Below are positions 1 through 10,567 of a stretch of DNA of 64,000 nt, piece after piece. Position numbers and translations under genes: made by a program. The first letter of the stretch is position 1; every line of letters starts with the position of its first letter. The stretch is from assembly GCA_012274445.1 (NCBI GenBank), contig JAAROD010000033.1:124001-188000 (forward strand), given 5' to 3'. The notes below the pieces were generated by a model. It did no database searches, was not told the DNA's origin, and saw nothing but the letters and a program-made list of their open reading frames with translations. Source of the DNA: Sclerotiophoma versabilis (Eukaryota; Ascomycota; Dothideomycetes; Pleosporales; Didymellaceae).

Positions 1-1041
1 CAGAATCCGCGTCTAGCCTGAGGTACTTCGCCAGTTGCAGTCTGAGTGAACCATCTACTGTTAGCAATATCAAAAAGGTGTATGTTTTGGTAAGAACAAG
101 GCGGTCAGCACAGGTGACTCATCTGTGTGATCCATAACTCACACTCATTGGGGCCTGTTTGGATTAGTAAACACCACCTTACTATCAAATCACTTCTGAC
201 GTACGTAGCTCGTGTTGCCAACCGTTGCTTGTTCCAGGCCGCCAAAGTAGACCAGCATACCTCTCTCGGAAGCCGGGATGTAATGCAGATTGCCCTCCGC
301 TCGTGGTGTCTTGTCGTCATATGTTCGATTGCCCCACTTGTTTGTTTTTGTATCGTACTCTACCAGGCTGTTCAGCATGATGGTGTCGCCAGTCCATCCG
401 GCAACAGAATCATTGCCCAGGTAGCCTCCATAGTAGTAAGCGACGCCCTCTTCAGTAACGTCGGAGGCTCCCAAAGATGGCCATGATATGTCCAATTGAG
501 AGCCGCCGGGTGTAATCCTAGTCCAATTGTTGTAAACTGTATCGTATGACCAAAGATTATTGAATTCTTGTACTTTGCCATTACTACATACGCCACCGAA
601 GAGGTAGAATAGTTTGTTCACATGGTCGGGCCACAATACGCCACCATGGACAGTCGGCACTTCTGAGCCCTGTTTGGTTTTAGCATATCTCTTCAAGTTT
701 GGCGGCACACGTACCTTGGTCAAGTTTTTGTATTGAGGAGGAGTTCCGGAATCTAAGTTAGAAAGATCCTCCCACAACAGCCAAGTGTCTGCACGGTCAG
801 CTTTGATCATCCGTGAAGGCGCAACACACTCACTTCTCTCTGGGCGACTCTCGGGAGTCACACTTGTGCCGTAGTAGACGAGACCTCCGTCAATATAGAG
901 CTTCGAATCAATGACACAAGTTTGGTGTTAACGACGCCTGCAAAAGTCGTTGATGGGATCCTGGGAGTTCTGCTGGGCTGTGGCTAGCGCGAGGAGGCCC
1001 GCAACCAGAGCCAGAAGCATTTTGCATACGAGAAGGGGCAT
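1..1041 (-). pseudogene. Secreted Kelch-repeat protein, partial and probably broken
   Basis: This is the 5' part of a gene whose 3' end lies beyond the left edge. The ATG at 1041 opens a clear signal peptide (MPLLVCKMLLALVAGLLALA). The frame then meets TAA at 928-930 and continues without a shift into HQTCVIDSKLYIDGG, the usual start of fungal secreted Kelch proteins. Further on come blades with FYLFGGV, YYYGGYLG and LVYFGG followed by Y-D-T-x-x-N-x-W. Positions 789-833 look like a 45-nt stopless intron (GTGAGT, GCTGACC, GTGCAG). After a GTACGT donor near 201 the next blade (IHLFDIANSRW, about 30-75) resumes, but a TGA lies just before it and no good acceptor AG is present. Function of such proteins is not established; Kelch propellers usually bind other proteins. 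I favour a pseudogene, though an unusual splice pattern or sequencing error could explain the breaks. Confidence 0.55.
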
Positions 1042-1674
1042 GGTAGAGATAAAGTAAAATGAGAATGCGAGGTGAAGAGCTTTGTTTCAAAACGGGGCAA
1101 TCTCACCGCAGCCTCTGTCGAAATCGTTGATAAGCCTCCCACGCATTCTGTACATGCTTGGGTAGGCTCAAGGCTTGTTTTCTTACGTATATCAAAAGAA
1201 TGTAAGAACACGATTGGTCAACCCCCAAGTGAAACAGTGCATAGAGTGGCAAATGGCGAGGTCAGCTGCAGGATAGCTGCATGCACGTCCACTTAAGTAT
1301 TGGAATCGGGTCAGACAGTGAGAAGGCTGTAAGACTTCGTAACGCAGTTAAAGCTGCGACCACGAAGCGGTGACAGTGAGGAGAGCCGAGCAACACATGT
1401 GGTTGTCGGACCTATGAGTAGAATTGTGACATTGTGAAAGTCTATCAGCGAGACAAAGATTTGTTTTCAAGTGACGAGGTGACGATGTTGTGAAATGCCA
1501 AGATGAGGAGCTGAATTCGGAATTTTCCATGCATGCAAGCCATGCTTACTCACAAGATGGCCGCGGCTGTCAGACCCACGCCAGCCACATCCGAAAATGA
1601 CGACAGAATAAGCTATTCTTCCAAAAAGAATGCCTAGAATAGCATATGAGGCCATTGACTTTATGCAGCTTTGT
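1042..1674. other. Intergenic, no gene recognised
   Basis: Upstream region of the Kelch gene and downstream region of the beta-lactamase-like gene. Only short overlapping open frames without family features are present. Confidence 0.5.
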
Positions 1675-3383
1675 TCAAGCCTTCTCTAGCACGATCTTTA
1701 ATGCTCTAGGTTCGAGACCCCATGCTTTGCCATCCTCCCCGAGATGGAATACGTAGTCATCCACACCATAGATACCGTAATTGGGTCGATCGATACCGAC
1801 CCAAGAAGGGCAAGCATCGAAAGGCGATCCTGTGTCCGGCAGAGATACGTATGTTGATCGCCACGAGACCTGTTTGCCATCCTTGCTCACGATGTTTGTC
1901 GGGTACATCTGAAACCATTCTGGATCTTGCAGCCATACCGAGCGACGTAAGTCGGTGCTGTTACTGATCCATTCCTCGATGCTGAGTCCCGGAATGCCAG
2001 GCGCTGTCGTCAGTTTCACGGTTGAGTTCAGCCCGTTGGTTGCAGTGTATGTTCCGGAAAATGCAGCGTCTGCTTGTACCCTCGCTGCCTCGTCCAATGC
2101 CGGTAGAAGTTCGTCAATAATTATACCTGCGATGGCTGTCGCAATAGTACCTCTTTGGCCTGCCATCATCACAATAATTCCCACATCAAAGTCCGGAATC
2201 AAGATCAGGTTCGCTCCATAGCCGGGAACGTTTCCTGATTTGGTGTATAAGTCGATCACACGGTTGTGCTGCGCGTTAACAACAGCTCGATATATCTCCC
2301 AAGGACGTCCAACAGCGCCGAGAAGTGAGGATGTGAACGATGTAGGCTTTAGCCACGCTCGCGTTGTCGAGCTTGGTAAGAGTGAAGAAGATAAGATTGC
2401 ACGACCAATTGCAGACATGTCGTTGGGTGTGCTGAATATGCCACCCGTGGCTGCACCAGGAGTGTCGCTGATGTCCATATCCCAGCTTGAGATAGTTGTG
2501 TTTCCTGGAATCACTGCATTCGTCAGGTTATCCGGCTGATAAATCGTAGTTCCATTCAGGTGTAGAGGCGCTACAAGCAACTCGCGGAGTGCGTCATCGA
2601 AAGTGGAATTTGCTGCTGCTTCCAGTACCAGACCTAGCGTGGCAAACGCAGCATTACTGTATGCTGGGGTTGTATTTGGCAAGTATGCTGGGCGTCTGTC
2701 GAGCAAGTTCTTTATGAATACCTCGCGAGTGCATCCGTTGGAGCCATAATCGCATCCCGAAGTTTCGTTTGCAGCCAGTGGTGGAAATGCGCCTGGAAGT
2801 AACACGCCGATATCGCCGCCAGGCAAAGAGGTAACATCAAAAACTAAGCTGGTTAACATGGTAGTACGTGTGACCAAAGCGGTTACGTACGCTCAGCAGT
2901 GATATCTCCCAGATACCCAGCGAGTGACCCAACGGTGATGTCGTCCCAAAATGCTGCGCCTGCAAGCTCAGGCAGATATTTTGTCACCTTATCATTGAAG
3001 ATAGACTCCCCAGCCTCCAGTAGAAGCATATAGACAGTGATAAGCTTGGAGGTACTGGCAATGCGGTACACTGAATCGCCGTCAATTGTCCTGTTGCCCA
3101 GCACGGCAGGTCCACGACGATGGTAGTCAAGGAGTGGCTTTTCAGAGGCTGTAGAGAAGATCTGGATAGAGTACGTATCGTTCGGGTTGACTGTTCCATG
3201 CGTAGTATTGCCAGTGGTGAATGCTTCGTCAATCTTGGACTGCAGAGCCTTCAACGTGTCTTGGAAAGGAGCCGACGAATGTAGGTTGCTAGGGATGGGG
3301 AAAACAGGACCGAGGATAGGACAAATGCTTGCAGTAACAGCAGCAGCCAGAGTGGAACAGTAGAATAGCGACGTTGAACGCAT
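1675..3383 (-). CDS. Secreted beta-lactamase-like serine hydrolase
   Basis: Two exons, 3383-2891 and 2843-1675, joined across a 47-nt intron (GTACGT donor, GTTAACC branch, TTAG acceptor) give 553 aa. The chosen ATG at 3383 directly starts a signal peptide (MRSTSLFYCSTLAAAVTASI). The penicillin-binding/class C beta-lactamase fold shows its three motifs: S-x-x-K as ASTSKL after YRI, Y-x-N as PAYSNAAF, and a K-S-G box in YTKSGNVPGYG. A C-terminal extension of about 150 residues, rich in N-glycosylation sites, is typical of the fungal beta-lactamase-like family with an extra C-terminal domain. Such proteins are extracellular serine esterases or peptidases of unknown substrate; a role in antibiotic resistance should not be assumed. 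All catalytic motifs are intact, so the gene looks functional. Confidence 0.85.
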
Positions 3384-4188
3384 CTTGTGTTTCAATCGAA
3401 AGCTTTTAGCTGTGGTGATAATTCGCTGCAGATGCAAACACTTTACGGGGTTTATATACCCTTCTGTTGATATTATCAGCCACCAGCACCTTGGTCACAA
3501 GTGTTGCTAAATTTGACAGTAAATGGAACCACATACCAGGTCAATACGAAAGACTTGTGGAGAACGAGTGTGCTCAAGGAGGAAGGTACTCACTAATCAG
3601 GTTACTGCAAAGGCCTGCCAGTGGAAGGATAGTAAGCTGCCAAGGTCGAGCCAAGCGAAACGCTGGTTCCTGAACAAAAAGCGCTACGACAAGCGCATTG
3701 CATACCATTTTTGGTAATTCTTGAGCATGAAAATCAGTTCGTATCTTTGAGGCGAGAAAGAGAAGCCTAGGTTAGTTTGTCTTGTGGAGTGGAGCATCAT
3801 GGCGCGCCATTGTGCTGATATGTGTCTCGGATAGTCTTCACGGCCCTTACGGGTCCCATGCTCTGTGCAATCTGGGAACCGGAGAGCGTCTATCATCACA
3901 CTCTCGTATCGCTTTTGTGGAGAAGTTCCTGGTGGGCGCGGTTTCCTCGTCCTCAAGGAAGTCGCGCTGCGGTTGTTAGGATGTGAGCAGCTTCCACACG
4001 AAGCATAGTGGGCAACAGTTCCGGGTGCAAAGCAACAATGTCATCTACACCTCGTCCTACGCGCACGTCCTCTTTTCTTCAGCAACTCCAACTCTTAGAA
4101 GACATCCTTACATATAGCCAACGGCGTAGCCCATACCTGCTGTCATTCGATAGATACATGTTTGGTCTGCAAGAAGACTAACGTCGCC
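3384..4188. other. Intergenic, divergent promoter region
   Basis: Lies between the divergently transcribed beta-lactamase-like gene and the disordered-protein gene at 4189. A 47-codon frame starting at ATG 4038 ends at 4181, just before the next gene's ATG; it could be an upstream ORF but shows no family features. Confidence 0.4.
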
Positions 4189-5922
4189 ATGAGCACCACA
4201 CTGACCACCGAAAAAATGGCTACCATATCCAGCTTAGTCAACAAGGTGTCCCAAGCGGTACCACCCATAAGTGATGAGAGAGCTGCCGAGGAGACTGAAG
4301 ACCATAAGCCACTGTTGGCAGATAGCGACTCCGTGGGTTATCTAAGTGAGGATTCTCACCAGCCAATGGACTTACCACGCTCGATTCGAAAGTGGAACAG
4401 TGATCTGAGGTTAGGCGAGCGAATGGAGACCGAGGATTTGGCAGCAGATCCCACGCAGACTTCACTGCGTCTGAACCCTCCAGCAGCGAATTCCGATGCA
4501 TCTCGACGGCCACCCCACGCAAAGGGGCGTCGGTCTTCGAGTAACTCATAGATTGAGACTCGATCGCATTTGAAGAAAGTGGACTGTCCAGACAGAACAA
4601 CGAAAACGAAGTTTACGGCCAAACCGAGCAACATTGGAGAAGCAAGCACCTTGAAGCGCGGCAGACACCGATACGATGTTAGTGCAAACAATACGTTAGT
4701 GAAGGGCGAAGGGCGTGGCACAAGCTTGGCGTGGCGCTCATCGATACGTCCAACCTCAGATTCAGACTTGCGGGAGATCTCCAGAGCATCGAGCAAACCA
4801 GATTCAAAGCCCCTGAAGACATGTCTGAAACAGAAGGCTAAAAGTGCGAATACAACACCCCCCAACGAGACGGCAATCTCATCCAACAGTGAGCTAGAGA
4901 ATCAGGAGCTTTGGCGCATGGAGACTCTTGACTTCGAAGAGGCGATCACAAAGCCTGTGCCGCCTCGAGTACGGATTTCAATTAGCGCTTCAGAATACCA
5001 CAGACACAAACCAAGGGAGATTTCGAAGCGCACATCCTCGTGTCCAGGTGCGGCTATGTTGACTAGGCGCGTACCCGCATGTCCAGCCATGACTCGGACC
5101 GATGTCCATGTCATTGCAATCGCCCCCTCGTCGTCGCAGTCTACGGGCTTAGATCCAACAAAATCAGGAGCGGGTGAAGAGGCCGAACCCGCTACTCCTA
5201 CTATGCAGATCGTGGAATCGACCAACGGCAGCTACGAGGTTGTGTGGGACGACGTACCACCAGAGCACAGCATAAGGACACAAAAGCGAAGCTCTTCAGC
5301 AGGCCAAGTGCTGGAAGCTGTTTCGGCAGGTACCAGGGGCCTTGAGCGGGTCAACACAAAGCTCACGGAGTGGTCTGGAACATGGAACACACTCTCTGAG
5401 TCTTTCAAGCCAACGATCATTGTCTTTCCCGACAACGATGGTTGTAGGCCTCATTTTGAGTTCGCCACGATGGATGATGAAGACCTTGAGATCTTTGCAC
5501 CTCCGAACAGTGAATGGGTGAGTGCTGCTCACTCACGATATGCTTCTCGCCCCGCCAGTGCCCGAATGTCGCGAGCTCCCTCTCAGGGTAAATTGATCTC
5601 CACTTCACTTCCGCAAGACATATCACTTGACGATGCAACCACACCTACAGAGCAACCGCTTGTGGCACCTGATTCAGAGACATGCTCAGCCCATCTTATT
5701 GCAGCTCGTCGAAGGCTAGGCGTGTCAAGTCCCGAGAGAAGGCTTTCCGACGTCGAAGAAGCGGATATGAGGTTCCGGAACCATCGCGACTCTGTAACCC
5801 TGGCCCATTCACGTCTGATCCATTCTGGCGGGGTGAGGCCGGAATTGTTTGCACGCAGAGACTCAGTAACGATAGCCAAAAAGCGGATGCATGCCAAGAA
5901 TCATGCCGCTTCAGCGTCATGA
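4189..5922 (+). CDS. Unrecognised disordered protein, interrupted by an in-frame stop
   Basis: I do not recognise a family. The frame from ATG 4189 meets TAG at 4549-4551 and continues in the same frame to 5922. Either this is a nonsense mutation, or a 51-nt stop-containing intron at 4541-4591 (GTAACT to CCAG) is removed, keeping frame and giving 560 aa; the donor and branch site are weak. The product is Ser/Arg-rich with a more ordered core around YEVVWDDVPPEHSIRT, LERVNTKLTEWSGTWN, FKPTIIVFPDND and MDDEDLEIFAPPNSEW. Two related segments near the C-terminus repeat RDSVTLAHSRL and RDSVTIAKKRM. The frame after the TGA at 5920-5922 and a TAG at 5935-5937 stays open to about 6122 with protein-like sequence (LAGGDAVAFPPMPVVKA), so the true C-terminus may lie further on. 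Could be a lineage-specific gene or an early pseudogene. Confidence 0.5.
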
Positions 5923-6898
5923 CACTTGCACCGTCCATAGTCACGATCAGAGCTGGGTATTCTTGCTGGCGGTGATGCCGTTGCATTTCCTCCAATGCCG
6001 GTCGTCAAGGCTCACGCGGCCGATGCGTTAAAAAAAGGCATCCCGGCTCCCACACTGCGTCCAGTGGAGTCCACCGATCAAGGACACATCCTATTGAAAA
6101 CTGATGGTACGGTGTTGTCATGATTGTGGATGAAGTCTTTAGTGGCGCATTGCCTATCGCACTGCGTATATGGCCAGGGAAACGGTTACCTGACGATCAG
6201 CCGCACATCCTCGCATTCATAACATCGTTCCTGAGCCCTCTTGTGGAGACTTTCTGCGCGTCTGAACATGTTCAGGTGAATCTGTCCAAGTCACGAATCA
6301 GTGGTGGTTTTGTGATGAGGCTGGCGGCTCTTGGGATCTAGCGGCTGCAGCTCGGCGTTTCGCGTCGATGACGTGCGGGCGCGCCTGCCCTCCACCTACG
6401 TCTCCACCTACGTCTCCACCTACAACACCTATCTTCTATCCTCTAAAAGCCACAATTCTGTTTTATCGTTGAATGCTCGCATGGTCACACTTCAAGTGAA
6501 GTTTGTGTTTTTACCAGAGTTTTGAACACAATGAAAGCATATGCAGTGTTTCTTTCTTCAGTTGATCAGTCACATGCATTGTCTCTGGAACCTTCGCAGT
6601 CAGAACTTTTACAATAACATCAAGACCAAAGACCTGGCGAACCAGCCGAGAACTTTACGCAAGTTCGTTTGGTCTTTCGTCTGGGGCTAACAAATGTAGT
6701 GTGATCTAAGGCACCGAAACTCTCACAATTATCTGACACTTGGCGTTACAAGATATATCTTGTGGCAACAGAAACAAAACATGCATAAGGAGAAAGGAAT
6801 CCCGATTAAATGAGCAGACAATACTCTGCGCCATTGTACCATTTGCACCATACAAGTCGATGCACGACGTATCCCAGGTTAAGATCAGCGAGACAAGG
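5923..6898. other. Mostly non-coding; possible C-terminal extension of previous gene
   Basis: Positions 5923-6122 keep the upstream gene's frame open apart from stops at 5920-5922 and 5935-5937. A short tandem repeat sits at 6391-6424. Nothing else recognisable precedes the UstYa-like gene. Confidence 0.35.
6391..6424. repeat. 12-bp tandem repeat, about 2.8 copies
   Basis: The unit TCCACCTACGTC is present twice exactly (6391-6402 and 6403-6414) and then partially (6415-6424). It is a simple minisatellite between genes. Confidence 0.8.
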
Positions 6899-7806
6899 AT
6901 GCAGAACGACCAACGGTATAACGCGCTTCGTAACATCGATGAACGGTCTGACTCAAGCACCGAAGTTGGCGATTGGGAAGCAGAAGATGACCACAAATCT
7001 CGGCAAACGAGGAGGACAACCTCCCGGAGAAGGTTGAAGCATTACCGCTGGTTGCTGGATACTTCATTACTTTTAGTGATCGTCGGTCTGTTAGTGGAGA
7101 AGGAATGGAGACACAGCCTTGGGCATAACCATCAGTATGAGTTTACTGGCGATATTACAGGCTTTTCGCCCACTTGTAAGAGCGTACAGGAAGCGTCTGG
7201 AGCACCTAACTGACAGCATCCAGTCTCGCAACAAATCGTCACCTTTAAACCAAATCCAATGTTTGTACCCGAGAACGCATCTGACTTCTGGAACAAGGAT
7301 GTCCAGCAAGCATGGTTGAACATTGTCCCGGGTATTCATGCCGCCCCCAGCTTACAAGCTTATCTGTATCCTGACAATCAGCAGAAGGCTTGGGGTACGT
7401 CGAGGTCAAGGACCCTACACAGCACGACAACCTTCCGCAGCCAATTCACGACTATCCCAACAACACTGTATTCACAACCTCGATGACGCATCAACTGCAC
7501 TGCCTATACACGATACTCAACGCCTACAACACAATGTCAGTCACACTTGACAGTCCGTTCCTGAAGGTCAACCCTATACAGCAACCGTGGCATGTAAATC
7601 ATTGCTTCGAGTACATCAGACAGGCTATTATGTGTGCTGGCGATGTTGCGTTGGAAGGTGCTGCGACTACCTTCCCATTGAGTCTAGATGGAGAAGACCA
7701 AGGAGGCAGCGATGGCTGGGATGCAAGTCATGTGTGCAAAGACTACAGTCAGATTATTAAGTACCTTGAGGAGAAGACGATCAATCACGTCAGATGGATA
7801 TCTTGA
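6899..7806 (+). CDS. UstYa-like (DUF3328) membrane protein, probable oxidase
   Basis: Three exons, 6899-7175, 7224-7331 and 7385-7806, give 268 aa. The introns are 48 nt (GTAAGA to CCAG, CTAAC branch) and 53 nt (GTATTC to GCAG, CTGAC branch). The start could also be the in-frame ATG at 6860. A cytosolic N-terminus is followed by one membrane segment (WLLDTSLLLVIVGLLVEKEW). Then come the family signature FVPEN, VPEGLGYVEV and the two defining histidine motifs HQLHC and HCFEYIRQAIMC, ending with DGW..H.CKDY. UstYa-family proteins in ustiloxin-, asperipin- and phomopsin-type pathways carry out oxidative cyclisation or other oxidation steps; many family members in other clusters have other substrates. 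All motif residues are present. It is followed on the same strand by a P450 and an SDR, compatible with a metabolic role, but no precursor peptide was found nearby. Confidence 0.88.
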
Positions 7807-8729
7807 TTTCAGTACGGAGATTGGAGCCTCAAGCGTTGCCAATAGCAGTCGTATCAATGCGACCTTTTCATGCCACACATCAGCATGTTTTCTTCGTTGG
7901 GTTTCGGGCGCTCGAGTTTCCAAATGCCGTACTGCCCGCCGTATACTTGAGCTTGATTCACATGTTTAGCTTTTTACCGATCATGAACTCGGCACAAGAT
8001 CAACTCCACACGACCGACGCTTGCCAGCAAGTGTAAGGTCGATTTTCCTCAAATGGTGAAAGACGCGATCGATTAACCAATCACAGTCGCATTCAGGCCT
8101 CGGAGGCAGGGATGGTACGTCAACGGCATCTCCGAACGCGCAGACACCGTTGCTGCATTAGCTTGCAATGGGTGCAACATCAAGCTGGCGAGTCGGGGCT
8201 CTGAATTCAGCCGCAGCGGAGCATGGCTCCTCTTTCACAGACCCCTTTCGTTCGATGCGTTCTAGGGTGGGCCCATAGAGGAATTTAAGAACATCGCATG
8301 CGCCGCACCCATCATGGTGAGATTGATTACTATCGCAAGCTGACGGCTAGAAGAGCGCCCGCGCTGCACACCACCCACCCGTATTACCCCACAATCGGGA
8401 CGTACAAGAGTTGGAAATCTCTTGGCCTGCTTGGACAACGCGAAGGCAAGCGGACGAGAACTCGGCCGAGCTTTGGATATTGCGATACAAAGCGGCCCAG
8501 ATTTGACAAGAGCTTGGAAACGTCGAAGCCAGCTACAGCGCCTCGATATCGATAGCCCTGCTGTGCCCGCAGGTCGAGCCCTCTGCACGCGTTGATTAAC
8601 GACCACAAATTCTCGAGAAGGGACTCATCGTATCGTGCGTAACATCGCACGTTCACAGTCGACAAGCGAGCCTGTTCATTGAGCTGTTACGTCATTTGAG
8701 AGCTTCGAAGGACTTCACGACCACACAAT
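7807..8729. other. Intergenic, promoter side of P450 gene
   Basis: No gene recognised. Several open frames around 8262-8665 overlap on both strands without family features. A bZIP-type site lies at 8687-8694. Confidence 0.4.
8687..8694 (+). promoter_or_regulatory. CRE/AP-1-like bZIP site TTACGTCA before the P450
   Basis: TTACGTCA lies 36 bp before the P450 start codon. The same ten bases GTTACGTCAT recur before the neighbouring SDR gene. bZIP factors bind such sites; use here is inferred only from position and recurrence. Confidence 0.3.
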
Positions 8730-10347
8730 ATGGCACATTCCCCACTTCTCTTTGTGCTTGCTGGCACGTTCACGGCATATGTTCTCTACACAAAAATCAC
8801 GCTGTACTTTGCACGACGGCAATTTAAGAAGGACAATGGTATGTGAATTCAAAGCACGCAGTCCCATGCGATGCTGACGATTGACAGGCTGCCAACCATG
8901 CACCAAAGTCTTCCACAAGGATCCCATTCTGGGTATCGATGTGATGCGCATCATGGGCACTAATAGCAAAAAGCACATTTTGCTCAAAGAAAACAAGAAA
9001 CGATTTGAGCGCTTGGGCAACACCTTCCATACCAGAATGGCCATCCAACCTGTTATCGCCACCTGCGAGCCTGAGAACGTAAAGACTATCCTGAGCTTGA
9101 AGTTCAAAGACTACAGTTTTGGCAACAGGACGAAGGGTTTCACGCCGCTGTTGGGTCATGGCATCTTCAACGCTGATGGCGAACGCTGGGCGAACAGTCG
9201 GCACCTCCTGCGACCAAACTTTGCCAGGGACCAGGTCGCTGATCTTGAAGCTTTCGAGCGCCACTTTAAACTCATGCTCAAGCATATCCCGAAGGACGGC
9301 TCAACAGTCGATTTGCAGGAGCTTTTCTTCATGCTTACAATCGACACTGCAACTGAGTTCCTGTTCAACCATTCGACGAACACGCTACGCATGGTTGGTC
9401 AGAAGGACGACGATAACGAGGACGTCATCTTCGGTAAGATGTTCAACTACGCGCAAGATGATATTGTTACCCGCCTCCGACTCGGGCCACTCGACCGTTT
9501 CAGGAAGAACCAGAAGGGTGAAGAGGCGATCCGCATCTGCCACGCGTATATTGACAAGTTTGTCGACGACGCGATTAGGTTCAAGCAAGAACGGGATGAG
9601 GAGAAGAAGACGGGGTCCCAGAAAGAAGACCGGTACATCTTCATTCACGAGCTCGCAAATCAAACAACAGACAGGAAGAGGCTTAGGGACGAGCTTGTCA
9701 ACATTCTGTTGGCTGGACGCGATACCACGGCTAGCTTGCTGAGCAACATGTTCTTCGAGATCGCGAAGCGACCAGACATCTACGCTAAGCTGAGAGACGA
9801 GGTTGCCTTTTTAGAGGGACGCACACCAACATACGAAGAGCTGAGGAATCTCAAGTACCTGAAGTGGTGCCTGAACGAATGTAAGTGGAACTACTCAGCT
9901 ATAATACCCATCCACTAACGGTTGATAGCACTCCGTGTTCACCCTGTTGTCCCTGGAAATTCTCGCCTCGCCATTCGCGACACCGTCCTCCCTCTCGGCG
10001 GCGGCCCTGACGGCCAACATCCCCTCTTTGTCCCCAAAGGCACCATGGTTGGCTACTCACCGTACACCATGCACCACCGCAAGGACCTTTACGGACCTGA
10101 TGCCGACGAGTATAAGCCGGAGCGCTGGGAGAGTCTGCGTCCTGGATGGGAGTATCTTCCATTCAACGGCGGACCAAGAATCTGCCTAGGGCAGCAGTAC
10201 GCCCTTACAGAGGCTTCATATGTAACCGTTCGACTGGTGCAAGAGTTTGCCAAAATGGAGAGCAGAGATCCTGGGCCATGGGAAGAAGGATTGACGTTGA
10301 CATGTTGCTCCTTGAACGGGACAAAGGTTGGGCTTACGCCTGCTTGA
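8730..10347 (+). CDS. Cytochrome P450, CYP52-clan (fatty acid/alkane hydroxylase type)
   Basis: Three exons, 8730-8838, 8888-9880 and 9929-10347, give 506 aa; introns are 49 nt (GTATGT..GACAG) and 48 nt (GTAAGT, CTAAC, ATAG). The protein has an N-terminal membrane anchor (LLFVLAGTFTAYVLY) for the ER. The I-helix motif is AGRDTT, the K-helix ExxR motif is ESLR (split by intron 2 after the first base of the Ser codon), the meander shows PERW, and the heme loop is PFNGGPRICLGQQ with the axial Cys. The C-helix WANSRHLLRPNF and general length fit the CYP52-related clan, which mostly terminally hydroxylates fatty acids or alkanes using a CPR partner. The real substrate cannot be read from sequence. 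The gene seems complete and sits between the UstYa-like gene and an SDR on the same strand. Confidence 0.92.
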
Positions 10348-10439
10348 GAGCTGGGAATTGATCATAATGTTTTATCACATCTTTAAACTTCTTTACTTTT
10401 ACATTAGCGGTTGAGCGCCATCGAAGGCAAGGCTGCTAG

Positions 10440-10447
10440 TTACGTCA
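10440..10447 (+). promoter_or_regulatory. CRE/AP-1-like site TTACGTCA before the SDR
   Basis: Matches the site in the P450 promoter over ten bases and lies 121 bp before the SDR start codon. A second half-site-like TGACATCAC follows within 20 bp. Confidence 0.3.
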
Positions 10448-10485
10448 TCCACCCAAGTTGACATCACGACTCCTCCCAGATGCAC

Positions 10486-10492
10486 TATATAT
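10486..10492 (+). promoter_or_regulatory. TATA-like box of the SDR gene
   Basis: TATATAT lies about 76 bp before the ATG at 10568, a normal spacing for a fungal core promoter with a short leader. Confidence 0.4.
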
Positions 10493-10567
10493 GGAACTCA
10501 CCTCAAGTATGTAGCAAACTATTCATAATTACTAAAAAGTAGGATAATAGAAAAAGATACTATTAAA

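Noticed and set aside
1675..3383. Antibiotic-resistance beta-lactamase
   Set aside because: Fungal members of this fold are mostly esterases or peptidases of unknown substrate; motifs alone do not show lactam hydrolysis.
4038..4181. 47-codon frame just before the gene at 4189
   Set aside because: Could be an upstream ORF or exon but no good splice donor joins it to the next frame.
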